A stretch of DNA of 52,007 nucleotides from Paenibacillus rigui (GTDB lineage Bacteria; Bacillota; Bacilli; Paenibacillales; NBRC-103111): positions 1 to 52,007 of the forward strand of contig NZ_NMQW01000062.1 in the NCBI RefSeq assembly GCF_002234615.1, written 5' to 3'. The notes under the pieces are model-generated. The model worked only from the letters and a program-made list of their open reading frames with translations, was not told the DNA's origin and made no database searches. A program made the position numbers and the translations under genes. This document shows, piece by piece, positions 36,929 to 46,037 of this stretch (its first letter is position 1; the number at the start of each line of letters is the position of its first letter).

Positions 36929-38833
36929 TTACTTGCCCTTTTGCGCCAGCATTTTCAGAAGCACCGTAACCGCCTCTGCTCTTGTTGTTTTATCGCCAGG
37001 AGCAAATTCATTTGCGCCTTTGCCTTCGATAATGCCGAGCTTTTTCATCGTCGCTACTGCGCCCTTCGCCCATTCCGGAATGTCCTGATCGTCCGCGAAA
37101 CCCGTTGCCGCATTCGCTTCGATGGACTGTCCCGTCGCTTTCGCGATCATCACGGCCATCTCGGGGCGAGTGATTTCGGCATCCGGACGGAAAGAGCTAT
37201 CCTCATAACCGCTGATAATACCTGCATACACCGCCTGTGCGACCGATTTCTGAGCCCAGGCGCCGATCTTCTCCTTATCAGTGAACGTCAGCGCTGCGCC
37301 ATCTCCCTGCGGCTTCAGAGCATTCATCAGCATGACCGCAAACTCCGCGCGGGTTACGGTACGGTCCGGCTTAAACGTGCCGTCCGGATAGCCGCTGACG
37401 ATTCCGGCGCTTACTGCTTGCTTGATGTTCGCCTCCGCCCAGTGTCCGGAAATATCGCTGAAGTTGACTGGCTGAAGCGTGCCTGCCTTGGAATCTGCCG
37501 TCTGGTCGACAGCGAACACCGCATATTTCGTAAAGTGATTGACCTTAACAGTAATATGATTGCCGTCTACAGTACCGCCGACTTCCACCCAAGCTTTCTT
37601 CGCTTCGTCATAATAGAACACGGATGGCTTCTGGTTTTCCTTCACACTTTTCGGATCGAAGGCAAAGATCAGCGTGATTTCGTTGCTGAAGCTCTCCGAG
37701 AAGTTTTTCAAAATTTCGAATACCGGGCTAGCTGGAACATCTTTACTTGTGAGCAGCTTTTGCGTATCCGTCAATTTGGTTATGGTTAATTGCAAATCTT
37801 TGACGATAGCGTCGGCGGGAATCACGATCTTGACCTCGTCGTCCAAGCTAACTTCACCCGATTTACCGACAGGTAGCGTTAGTATACCGTCGGTAGAGAT
37901 AACCGTATTGCTTGAGGACGTTGCCGGTGCTCCGCCTCCGCCAGAAGGGCCGCTCGTGTTATTGACCGCCCACTTAGCGTACAGAGTTGTATCCGCTGTG
38001 ATCGGAGTGGTGAAATCGAATACCGTCACCAAGCCACTGTCCTTGTACCATCCGCCAAACGTATACCCGTTTCTTGTAGGATCAGATGGCTTCGTGGCCG
38101 TGCTGTTATAATTCACTGGCTGGCTGCTCACTGCCGAACCGCCGTTACTGTTGAAGGTAACGGTGTAGGTCTGTTTTGCACGGCTGACGACAATCGTGTA
38201 TGTGTTCGGTGTGCCGTTCTGCGCCGTAACTTCGATGTTAATGAGGTTACTGCCTACGTTCAGGCTGATCGCACCGCTTACTTGCCCGCTTGCAATTGCC
38301 GTTCCATTCACCTTCAGTGTTGCATTACTATCGGACGCCGTTGCCGTTACAGTTATGCTGGATACGTCATTTGCTACATTTGTACTGTATGAAGTTCCCC
38401 CGGAAGTGAATGCGGGACTTAGCGTGCCGCTCGACAGCGTCAAATCGCTCAAATCTGCATTGCTGCTTAATGGCGTTGGCGTCGGTGGCAGCGATGGCGC
38501 AACCACAACAAATGTCGTAGTTGCGACTTGATTGGCTTGTCCGACAACCACCGTGTAAGTTCCTGCAGACTCATTGCTTCCCAGTGTAAAAGAGTCCGCA
38601 AATTGCCCGTTCGTTACCTTGACGATATCGTAAAATACCGTGCTGTTGCTGGGGCGAAGCACTTTAATCGTCACTTCGTCCAACGTGGATGCTCCGGCTA
38701 CCGCCACGACGCCACCGGATTGAACTGACGATATTGCATTCAATGTGACCGCACTGCTAGCAGCAGCGGCAATCGGTACTATCGACAGGCAAAGCGCTAT
38801 AATGACCAACATACTTAACTTGCGTATTATCAC
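36929..38833 (-). CDS. SLH surface protein with cadherin-like and InlB B-repeat domains
   Basis: A 634-residue exported wall protein. The GTG at 38833 lies 7 bases after AAGGAGAGGGG; an upstream frame start at 38890 overlaps the previous gene and is unlikely. After a signal peptide (LSMLVIIALCLSIVPIAAAAS) come an Ig-like domain, a cadherin-like beta-sandwich (LSDLTLSSGTLSPAF), an InlB B/Listeria-Bacteroides repeat (YTVTFNSNGGSAV, GYTFGGWYKD, TTLYAKW), a Gly/Ser linker, a ZU5-like beta domain (DEVKIVIPADAIVKDLQLTI; FDPKSVKENQKPSVFYYDEAK), and three SLH motifs (FSDISGHWAEANI, PDRTVTRAEF, PDAEITRPEM, GDKTTRAEAVTVL). It follows the SwmB-like gene by 31 bases, so the two are co-transcribed. InlB repeats and cadherin-like domains suggest adhesion. 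Confidence 0.87.
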   Translation of the reverse strand: MIIRKLSMLVIIALCLSIVPIAAAASSAVTLNAISSVQSGGVVAVAGASTLDEVTIKVLRPSNSTVFYDIVKVTNGQFADSFTLGSNESAGTYTVVVGQANQVATTTFVVVAPSLPPTPTPLSSNADLSDLTLSSGTLSPAFTSGGTSYSTNVANDVSSITVTATASDSNATLKVNGTAIASGQVSGAISLNVGSNLINIEVTAQNGTPNTYTIVVSRAKQTYTVTFNSNGGSAVSSQPVNYNSTATKPSDPTRNGYTFGGWYKDSGLVTVFDFTTPITADTTLYAKWAVNNTSGPSGGGGAPATSSSNTVISTDGILTLPVGKSGEVSLDDEVKIVIPADAIVKDLQLTITKLTDTQKLLTSKDVPASPVFEILKNFSESFSNEITLIFAFDPKSVKENQKPSVFYYDEAKKAWVEVGGTVDGNHITVKVNHFTKYAVFAVDQTADSKAGTLQPVNFSDISGHWAEANIKQAVSAGIVSGYPDGTFKPDRTVTRAEFAVMLMNALKPQGDGAALTFTDKEKIGAWAQKSVAQAVYAGIISGYEDSSFRPDAEITRPEMAVMIAKATGQSIEANAATGFADDQDIPEWAKGAVATMKKLGIIEGKGANEFAPGDKTTRAEAVTVLLKMLAQKGK

Positions 38834-38864
38834 CTTTACACCCCTCTCCTTCGTAAAATATGAA

Positions 38865-41483
38865 TTAGTCATTGTTGTTGGAGTATTCAAGCTGGTCCAA
38901 TTCGCTTTGCGTCTTGATTGAAGCCAAATTCAAACCAACATTCGTAGGGTCATTGTTATATTGATTGACCACAAATACTTTAACCGTATAATTGGGATTC
39001 GTTGCAGCGTCTGCCACATTGAAATTAGCTGAATACGAACCTGTACTAATGCTTAAATTGGATGCCACAATACTTACTGGTGTCGTTCCATTCATCAACT
39101 CGAAGACCACTGCTTGCGTGCCCGAAGAATTGTTGTTCTTGAAGATGTTTACCGTAGCAGAAATTCCGTTATCCGTTGTTACCACCGGCGTAGTCATATA
39201 AAACAGTTCAGTCGATACATAAGTATGACCTTCGAATTCTTGACTGCTGTAACCATCCGCATTGACCGAAATATAATAGTAATCTCCTTCTTGAAATACG
39301 CCTTTGTTGATCGTAAGCATGCCTGCAGAAAGCGTATATTCCGAAGAATTTAATTGTCTAACAACTCCGTTGTTAGCATCGGATATCGTGATATCTCGTA
39401 CTTTGCTTCTCCATTCCGCATTGTCTGCGAATACAAACCCGCTTGCCGTATCGCTTAAGAAAAACCCTGTAATGTCGGGGTAGTTGTATGCGATCACTTG
39501 GTCAATAGCCTGATACTGTACATTATTGCCCAAATCGCTTATTGCATTTGCTGCAGTTTTAACCTCAACTGAGCCGCTTTGTATCGCATTATGAAAGAAA
39601 ACGACGAGACTAGATCCTTGAATAACGACAACATCCTGAGTATCCAGAGGTTTGAAAGTAGATCCGTTATCCGTTGAAATCGTAATCTGATCTTTTAACT
39701 GCGATATCCCGTTAACAATAGTTAGATCAGCAATATTCGTGTTAAAATTCAGGCTCAACCAGCGGCCGTTATGCGAAATGCCTCCACCTTGTAATGCTAA
39801 TGGTTGACCGGGGTAAAACCACCCCGCATTAAAATTTTGATTGTAAATGTTACCGGATGTATCTTTAAAAGACCCCGGATTAAATTGAAAATAATATTGA
39901 TACCCAGTCGTCAATGGTGCTGCAAAATGAATGATTGCTGTTTTACCCGAGAATGTCACAGTTGCTGTGGAAGGAATACTTCTCCACTGCCAGCTAGTAG
40001 CATTGCTATAATACTGTACTCCCGATATAAAACTCGCAGGGTCACTTTTGGCATTTAGCACATCTTTGCTGAAAACCAGTGTTAAATCCTGATAACCATT
40101 GGATAAATAGCCATTTACATATTGAAGCGCCGTCGTATCCCCGGTTACTGCCCCTCCTTGAATCAAAGGAGTTAAAGTTTGGTTACCCAGAACATTTCCA
40201 TAGCTGTCTTTAAGTGCGCCGGCATTGATAATGATCTGGTTGTTCGCTCCTGAGAGGGCCGTTGCAAAATGGATAACAAGCTTGCCGGAAACAATAGATG
40301 CCGTATCACCTGACGTCAAAGCTATCCGATTCGAGTTATTGGCGCCGTTCGGCAATAGATAAATGGAACTACTTAAATTAGAAACTCCATTATCCACAAC
40401 ATCTTCCTGGAAGGAAATCGTCACATCGTGGTAGTCGCTACTAATTGTTGCACTTTGAACAACCGGAGGAGTGACATGCAAAATCATCTCGTCATTGAGA
40501 TCACCAGCTGCATCCTTCAGCGTACCGCTGGTGATTTTAATCAGCGTATTCGTACCCAATATGACTTTCATACCATTTTGGGCTGACAAATAAATTTGAT
40601 TTGAACCGATTCCGTTTTCGCCGGGTGAATACACGGTAATCTGATTCGTAAGCGGAACAAAGTTCACTCCGTCTGTCGCTATGCTCATGTGACTTCGCAA
40701 GTAAGTATCTGCAGTGACAGTGGCATCATTATTAGTGGTAATTGATTTGCTAAAGTTCAAATATACGTTATTTCCATCGCTGGAGCTGGAGCCAGTATAA
40801 GCACCTGAAGCAGCGATATTATCAATTCGGATCCCCATATTGTACGGGTTGCCGTTCTGGTCCATCAATGCCCCGGAAGCAATGTTGATAGCGTTGGTGG
40901 ACCCAACCAAAGCAGTATCAAAGTTAAACACTAGCGTACTGCTCGTGCCCGTATTGGATAATGTAATTGTGTCATTTGCTCCAAGCGCTGAAAAAGCAGT
41001 ATCACCCGTTTTTTCGACCGTAATGTTATTTTTCAAATCGGTTAAAGTGCCGACCTGCGTTGAATACACGTTAAATGAAACGGTCACGGTCTTATTGCGT
41101 CCGCTAACATCAGTAATTATACCATCGTCAAACTGTACGTCGCGGTAATAACACGATTTTGCAACCATATATGCAGGATCTCCACCGAACGTAGTAGTAT
41201 TGCAAGTCGCACTATTGGTAAGCATCTTATAGAGATAGCTTCCATTCGCTCCGTAGCGCACTACCTTCGTACCCGTAAATGTGCAAGGTTGCCCTTCAGA
41301 AGCACATAGTGTTGTAAAACCATTGGGATTGTAGGTAGGAGCTGCCGAAGCGTCGATCGAAACTACTGGCGCTAAAGCTGCCGAGACTGGTGCGGAAAAC
41401 GCAAAAGAAGATGCTACTGTAAATACCACTAATAAATGAATAGAAACCTTTTTCAGAAATTCCTTTATACTTGTTGAAAACAT
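38865..41483 (-). CDS. Large secreted SwmB/Ig-like repeat protein without a wall anchor
   Basis: 872 residues from ATG 41483 (AAGGAGTG upstream; the longer frame to 41582 lacks a site). A signal peptide (LLVVFTVASSFAFSAPVSAA) is followed by a segment with four cysteines (FTTLCASEGQPC to SATCNTTT and KSCYYRD), which could form two disulphides; I see no other cysteine. Then come about five SwmB-like beta domains with the recurring pattern VTVSFN or LNFSK, TLKDAAGDL or GALKDSYGN, and AVTGDTTALQYVNGYL. There is no SLH, LPXTG or transmembrane anchor. It is co-transcribed with the SLH protein 31 bases downstream, which may hold it at the surface. Function unknown; SwmB-like domains occur in large adhesion and motility proteins. 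Confidence 0.8.
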   Translation of the reverse strand: MFSTSIKEFLKKVSIHLLVVFTVASSFAFSAPVSAALAPVVSIDASAAPTYNPNGFTTLCASEGQPCTFTGTKVVRYGANGSYLYKMLTNSATCNTTTFGGDPAYMVAKSCYYRDVQFDDGIITDVSGRNKTVTVSFNVYSTQVGTLTDLKNNITVEKTGDTAFSALGANDTITLSNTGTSSTLVFNFDTALVGSTNAINIASGALMDQNGNPYNMGIRIDNIAASGAYTGSSSSDGNNVYLNFSKSITTNNDATVTADTYLRSHMSIATDGVNFVPLTNQITVYSPGENGIGSNQIYLSAQNGMKVILGTNTLIKITSGTLKDAAGDLNDEMILHVTPPVVQSATISSDYHDVTISFQEDVVDNGVSNLSSSIYLLPNGANNSNRIALTSGDTASIVSGKLVIHFATALSGANNQIIINAGALKDSYGNVLGNQTLTPLIQGGAVTGDTTALQYVNGYLSNGYQDLTLVFSKDVLNAKSDPASFISGVQYYSNATSWQWRSIPSTATVTFSGKTAIIHFAAPLTTGYQYYFQFNPGSFKDTSGNIYNQNFNAGWFYPGQPLALQGGGISHNGRWLSLNFNTNIADLTIVNGISQLKDQITISTDNGSTFKPLDTQDVVVIQGSSLVVFFHNAIQSGSVEVKTAANAISDLGNNVQYQAIDQVIAYNYPDITGFFLSDTASGFVFADNAEWRSKVRDITISDANNGVVRQLNSSEYTLSAGMLTINKGVFQEGDYYYISVNADGYSSQEFEGHTYVSTELFYMTTPVVTTDNGISATVNIFKNNNSSGTQAVVFELMNGTTPVSIVASNLSISTGSYSANFNVADAATNPNYTVKVFVVNQYNNDPTNVGLNLASIKTQSELDQLEYSNNND

Positions 41484-41674
41484 AGTTCTTTTTTCACTCC
41501 TTCTGGCAGTATGGGCAATTCTTTGTCTAGAAACTGATGAGGCGACTATGTACACAGATAGAGAGAAACTTAATGATCCCACTCCTTTTTGTCGAATTTT
41601 GCAGCCTGTGATGCGTTACACCTAACCGCGCTTGTCGATTATTAGCACTATCGTCCTACTATAAGATAATTTTC

Positions 41675-41703
41675 AAAAAAAAGACCCTCCCAAATGGGAG
41701 GGT
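41675..41703 (-). terminator. Terminator of the LytS-type two-component operon
   Basis: ACCCTCCC (41684-41691), loop AAAT, GGGAGGGT (41696-41703). On the minus strand this is followed by CTTTTTTTT. It lies 23 bases after the stop at 41726 and separates the regulators from the surface-protein operon, whose promoter must lie in 41484-41674. Confidence 0.9.
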
Positions 41704-41725
41704 TCGACAAATTTTTCGGGTATTC

Positions 41726-42352
41726 TCAATCCAAGATCTTTAATTCCATGGCCCGCTGCAGTACCTGTACCCTGTTACTCACTCCAAGCTTTTGGTACAC
41801 ATTTTTCATGTGGAACTTCACGGTTCCAGCCCCAATGTTCAGGTGAATAGCGATTTCCTTGTTCGAGAATCCGCCTGCGACCAATTGCACGATTCTCTTT
41901 TCTTGCCCTGTCAGATTTTCTTTACTCGAATACCCCTCTTCCTTTGTTGCAAGACTACTCAGCTTCAATGAGGGCCCTCCTGTATCACTCCGAAGCCGTT
42001 TTCTGATCTTGTCCAACGTTTTCCCCATACGCTGGGGGGTGACAGGCTTCATTAAATAATCCAATGCGCTCATATCGAAAGCCTGAACCGCATAATCGTC
42101 ATAGGCAGTGATAAACACCACATGGATGGAGGCATCGAGCTCATGCAGCAGGCCGGAAAGCTTCATTCCGTTCATTTCCGGCATGGAAATATCCAAAAAT
42201 GCAACATCGATCGGGTTCTCCTTCACATATTCATAAGCATTCCAGGGGTTCAGAAACGTGTGACATATGTCGATATCGTCGCTTTCAGACAATAGCTCGC
42301 GCAACAGCTTCACCGATAGTTCTTCATCATCCACGATCATTGCTTGCAGCAT
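41726..42352 (-). CDS. Hybrid response regulator: LytR-like receiver with LuxR HTH
   Basis: 208 residues. The receiver (1-120: AMIVDDEELSVKLL, phospho-Asp in VAFLDISMPEMNG, TAYDDYAVQAFDMSALDYLMKPV) has the AFDMSALDYL signature of LytR/AgrA receivers, which normally carry a LytTR domain. Here the output (about 140-208) is a LuxR HTH (LTGQEKRIVQLVAGGFSNKEIA, AGTVKFHMKNVYQKLGVSNR). The gene lies 3 bases after the LytS-type kinase gene, so they are a pair. The most likely target is the SwmB/SLH surface operon just downstream on the same strand. Confidence 0.88.
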   Translation of the reverse strand: MLQAMIVDDEELSVKLLRELLSESDDIDICHTFLNPWNAYEYVKENPIDVAFLDISMPEMNGMKLSGLLHELDASIHVVFITAYDDYAVQAFDMSALDYLMKPVTPQRMGKTLDKIRKRLRSDTGGPSLKLSSLATKEEGYSSKENLTGQEKRIVQLVAGGFSNKEIAIHLNIGAGTVKFHMKNVYQKLGVSNRVQVLQRAMELKILD

Positions 42353-42355
42353 GCT

Positions 42356-43588
42356 TCAACCTCCAATCTGCCGAACCGTTTGTGCGGGAATGTCGAAAAT
42401 GACCTTTGTGCCCATGCCTTCTGCACTTTCAATACGAATGCTATTGCCATAAAGAAGACGGATGCGCTCGCTGATGTTCCACAGCCCAATGCCCGTCTTA
42501 TCCGCATTCAGCTTAAGGATTTCATCTCGCTGCCTCTCGCTCATGCCGCATCCGTTGTCTTCTATGGTAATATGGATCACAGCGTCCTCTTCCTGTTTGA
42601 CGGATATTTTTACGGTTCCTCCCCGCAGGTTGGACATCAGACCGTGACGGATGGCATTTTCCACTAGCGGCTGTAAAATCAACGGAGGAATCAGGATATC
42701 CATGTTTGCCTCAACGTCGTATTCCACACCCAATCTGGGACCAAAACGCGCTTTTTCGATGTTGATATACGCTTTGACGAGTTCCAGTTCATTTTCTATC
42801 GTTGTTAGCGACCCCAATTGTTTGAAGTTGAACCCGCTTCTCAAATATTGAGACAGATCATATGTTAATTCCTTCGCTTTGCGAGGTTCATCGAGACACA
42901 GAGCGGCAATGGAATTCAGGGCGTTATAAAGAAAATGCGGTTTGATCTGGGAACGTAAAAAGGCGATTTCCGCTTCTTTGACGTCCGATTGCAGCTGCCG
43001 ATTTTTTCTGATTATGTCCTGTATCGTCTCGTTTAAAGCCGTGAAAAATAACACAACCGCAATCGAAATCGTGAAATGAAGGAGCTGCACCTGAAGAGCC
43101 TGTAGCGTAAATCCTCTGAGGACAAACACTGTCAGCATGCCGATAAGACAATAGCAGACGGTTAGGAGCAGCGAAATTTGGATCCGCTTGTACTTATTGC
43201 CTTTATCGAAATACTCCAGAGCGTACAGGAACACCGGCATGCTGCATACAAGGACCAAAGTGGTCGTTAGCAATTCTGCAACGCCCCCAAGATACAGCCT
43301 GTACAGAATAATAATGGCAGACAGGATGATCCCTGTTCTTGAGCCGAGGTATAACGTTCCTAACATTAAGGGTACGATTCTGATGTCGATGTGGAAATCG
43401 GAGTTCGTATAAACCGGGAAAGACATGCAAAAGAGGATGCATACTCCAAAGATGACTGAAAGGATAATCTTTACGCGACGATTGTTCTCGCCATTGGACC
43501 GTTCAGCAAAAAATATTTGCATAGAGAGGATAAGAACGGCGATAAACGCCAGCTGCAGCAAAAAGTCCTTGATAATGGTCGTGTTCAC
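42356..43588 (-). CDS. LytS-type sensor histidine kinase (5TM-LYT)
   Basis: 410 residues from GTG 43588 (AGAGG upstream; GTG 43609 is an alternative). Six or so helices at 8-195 include the 5TMR-LYT signature region (RIVPLMLGTLYLGSRTGIILSAIIILYRLYLGG). The His-kinase domain follows: LRSQIKPHFLYNALNSIAAL with the phosphorylated His, AYINIEKARFGPRL, ENAIRHGLM, IEDNGCGM and GIGLWNISERIRLLYG. Relatives sense pyruvate, membrane potential or wall state. It pairs with the hybrid regulator downstream and, by position, controls surface proteins. A decayed fragment of a similar kinase occurs at about 36700-36860. Confidence 0.9.
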   Translation of the reverse strand: MNTTIIKDFLLQLAFIAVLILSMQIFFAERSNGENNRRVKIILSVIFGVCILFCMSFPVYTNSDFHIDIRIVPLMLGTLYLGSRTGIILSAIIILYRLYLGGVAELLTTTLVLVCSMPVFLYALEYFDKGNKYKRIQISLLLTVCYCLIGMLTVFVLRGFTLQALQVQLLHFTISIAVVLFFTALNETIQDIIRKNRQLQSDVKEAEIAFLRSQIKPHFLYNALNSIAALCLDEPRKAKELTYDLSQYLRSGFNFKQLGSLTTIENELELVKAYINIEKARFGPRLGVEYDVEANMDILIPPLILQPLVENAIRHGLMSNLRGGTVKISVKQEEDAVIHITIEDNGCGMSERQRDEILKLNADKTGIGLWNISERIRLLYGNSIRIESAEGMGTKVIFDIPAQTVRQIGG

Positions 43589-43795
43589 GTTATCGCCTCT
43601 GAACTTCACATGTGTGTATTTCTTCTATTATAGGACGATTTCAACATAAAATAAATCCCCCGTAGATATTCCAGTATTAGCCAAGCAATTTATGGTTGAG
43701 GGCAGAAAAAGTAGTTATTTGGAATTATGAAAAATACTTGATGATTTGATTTAAAATATTTAAATGCTTTTGTTAAAGCACCTACGCCTTACGGG

Positions 43796-44128
43796 GTGAT
43801 TAATTTATTAATAAACTACCCCGTTCGGCTGGAGCATCAAAGCGTAAAAGAAAAAGCAGCCATCACAGAGGAAACCCTGCGACAACTGCTTTCTCAGTCC
43901 GGAAGCCCCATAGCAAACCGTGATCTTCCTGAATTCAAGAAGTTCATCGGCGGCTATTTGGAAAAGGTAATTGTCTACGAAAAGCATGTAGAGATTATCT
44001 TTAAGCTCCTTGTTGTGGATTTAACATATGGAGAGGAGGGGAGTATCGGAATCTTCCATCTCCCTGCTCCCGCCCCCTACTCGACGGGGACACTGCAGCA
44101 GCTTCTTGCGGACAACAGCCGCTTTTAA
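43796..44128 (+). pseudogene. C-terminal remnant of a large serine recombinase
   Basis: A 110-residue frame with no ribosome site. LPEFKKFIGGYLEKVIVYEKHVEIIFKLLV is the typical end of large serine recombinases (fI-yIekV-Vy-d-v-i-fk), preceded by ITEETLRQLLSQ. The resolvase catalytic domain and recombinase domain are absent. Segments of it recur as non-coding debris at 7164-7300, 16407-16540 and 51130-51201, so it is the best preserved copy of a dispersed, dead element. The 43610-43795 stretch upstream is AT-rich and shows no gene. Confidence 0.65.
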
Positions 44129-44132
44129 CCTT

Positions 44133-44954
44133 TCAGAAAAGAACTCGTAAACTCTTATCCGCATCCTCACCCCATGCTTCTAAAACAGGAGTCAAGCCCG
44201 TTACCTCCGTATTAAAAAGCGCAATATAATCCGCTAAATCTGCCTTATCTACAGCTACAAGATCAATTTGAACCCCTTGTTCATTAAGTTCAACCCTGCG
44301 AAAAGCAGGGACATCAAGACAGGCGGCGGTCTGTATATAATGCCAGCCATCCTTCTTAACGATCGAATTCATGTGGTTATGGCCGCAGAAGTAGAATCCA
44401 TGACCTTTCTTCCTATTTAGAACATCCAACATATCCATTTGCGGATCAATTGACATTTTCTCCTCAGTTGATCGCGCAGTTGTGCCGTATATCGGATGAT
44501 GGGCGAACACAAGGACAGGCTTATTCCCCGACTTTTCGAGCTGGGCTTGCAGCCATTCTAACTGTTTCGCATCCATCTCTCCACCCCAATCGTCCCGGTT
44601 CATTTCTTTGGTCGTATCGAGGAAGATCAGCATGGCTTCTTCACCCTCAATAGCATGATATCGCTGTTGGCGGGTAATCGCCACAACGTCGGATTTTGGA
44701 AGCGCATAGGTATCATGGTTGCCCAGCACATGAATGAAGCTGCGTTCGCTGCTGTCGATCCGGTTTAATACATAATTAAACTCTTCGGGCAACCCTTCGT
44801 GCACAAGGTCCCCAATGGAGATATGGAACTCTGCATCCAATCCCACAAAATGCTCAAGCATATCCGCGTAGACCTTATCTCTGGCCTCCAACATTTCGGT
44901 GGTACCATTCTCCATCAACGAATAATGCAAATCGCCCATTACAATAATTCGCAT
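44133..44954 (-). CDS. Calcineurin-like metallophosphoesterase (GpdQ/cNMP phosphodiesterase type)
   Basis: 273 residues from ATG 44954, with GGAGG about ten bases upstream; the longer frame runs into the ABC ATPase gene. All metal-site motifs are present: GDLHY, GDLVHEG, GNHD, FAHHP and CGHNH, in the order of class III phosphodiesterases. No signal peptide, so it is cytoplasmic. Last gene of the binding-protein/permease/permease/ATPase operon, 35 bases after the ATPase. The context suggests it hydrolyses a phosphodiester or phosphomonoester brought in by the transporter (for example glycerophosphodiesters). That is an inference; the same fold also hydrolyses cyclic nucleotides. Confidence 0.87.
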   Translation of the reverse strand: MRIIVMGDLHYSLMENGTTEMLEARDKVYADMLEHFVGLDAEFHISIGDLVHEGLPEEFNYVLNRIDSSERSFIHVLGNHDTYALPKSDVVAITRQQRYHAIEGEEAMLIFLDTTKEMNRDDWGGEMDAKQLEWLQAQLEKSGNKPVLVFAHHPIYGTTARSTEEKMSIDPQMDMLDVLNRKKGHGFYFCGHNHMNSIVKKDGWHYIQTAACLDVPAFRRVELNEQGVQIDLVAVDKADLADYIALFNTEVTGLTPVLEAWGEDADKSLRVLF

Positions 44955-44989
44955 TAATATAAGACCTCCACTAGTGCAGGGTATACAGG

Positions 44990-46036
44990 CTATAAGTCGA
45001 ACCAAAAAGCTCTGGTTTGAGGTATCTTCACGTGACAAGGGCCGATTTCGAGAAGCGCGTCATCGTCAACAAATATTTGTTGGCCTTCGATTTCTACCAT
45101 ATAGCGGTAATAAGATCCCATAAACAAGTGATGGCATATGGAACCTTCCAGCACAAAATGTCCTTCCTCTTCCCAAACCTGTTGCTTACCTTCTCCAGCC
45201 TGTTTTACTTTTCGGGCTTGGTGACTATGTAGCCCATCTTCAACAACAGGCTCAATCTTGGAGTCACCTGAACGAATGACGAGTCTTTGCAGCCTATCAT
45301 CCCGATAAAGTGAGAGTGTATGACTTTCGCCAAGAAAATGAGCAGTAAAATAGGTGGAAGGCTGCCGATAAATCTCTTCCGGTGTTCCGGCTTGCTCGAC
45401 TCGACCTTCATTCATAACAATCACATAATCAGCCATCGATAATGCCTCTTCTTGATCATGGGTAACATAGACGGCTGTAATTCCAAAAGATTGCTGAATA
45501 CTCCGAATACCAACCCGAAGTCTCTGACGTACCTTCGCATCCAGGTTAGATAACGGCTCATCTAGCAAAAGCACCTCAGGCTGTACGACTAAAGCCCGAG
45601 CTAGAGCAATGCGCTGCTGCTGTCCACCAGAATATTGCTGCGGAAAACGAGTGGTCACATCCGACGTATCGATCTCCACCCTCTCCAGCACTTCAAGCAC
45701 CCGGGTTTCGCGCTCCTGCTTAGCCACTTTTTGCAGCTTAAGACCATAAGCAACATTATCAAACACACTCATATGCGGCCAGAGCGCATAATGCTGGAAT
45801 ACCATAGCAGCCTTCCGCTGTTGGGAGGATGTATAGGTAACATTGCGATCGCCGAAAAAGATGGAACCCTCATCTGCCGTTAAAAATCCTGCAAGTGTCC
45901 TTAGAAGAGTTGTTTTCCCGCATCCGCTCGGCCCAACAATAGCCGTTAACCCCCCTACGGGCAGTTTTAAGTTGATGTCCGTGATTCCCCTTTTTTTACC
46001 GTAACGCTTATTCAAACCTTGAATGGTAATACCCAT
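44990..46036 (-). CDS. ABC transporter ATP-binding protein (PotA/FbpC type)
   Basis: 348 residues. Walker A GPSGCGKTT (about 36), signature YSGGQQQR (about 137), Walker B VLLLDEPLSNLDAK, H-loop VTHDQEEALSMAD, and a C-terminal TOBE-like domain (about 280-345). GGGAGGGGATAAG precedes the ATG. One base separates it from the upstream permease gene. This subclass drives importers of iron, polyamines, thiamine, phosphonates or phosphate esters with two permeases of the ThiP/PotB type. The dedicated ATPase contrasts with the sugar importer at 31 kb, which lacks one. Confidence 0.9.
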   Translation of the reverse strand: MGITIQGLNKRYGKKRGITDINLKLPVGGLTAIVGPSGCGKTTLLRTLAGFLTADEGSIFFGDRNVTYTSSQQRKAAMVFQHYALWPHMSVFDNVAYGLKLQKVAKQERETRVLEVLERVEIDTSDVTTRFPQQYSGGQQQRIALARALVVQPEVLLLDEPLSNLDAKVRQRLRVGIRSIQQSFGITAVYVTHDQEEALSMADYVIVMNEGRVEQAGTPEEIYRQPSTYFTAHFLGESHTLSLYRDDRLQRLVIRSGDSKIEPVVEDGLHSHQARKVKQAGEGKQQVWEEEGHFVLEGSICHHLFMGSYYRYMVEIEGQQIFVDDDALLEIGPCHVKIPQTRAFWFDL

Positions 46037-46037
46037 C

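Noticed and set aside
36680-37789. 369-residue plus-strand frame over the SLH gene
   Set aside because: Starts within debris and runs antisense to SLH motifs; no signal peptide, domain or ribosome site.
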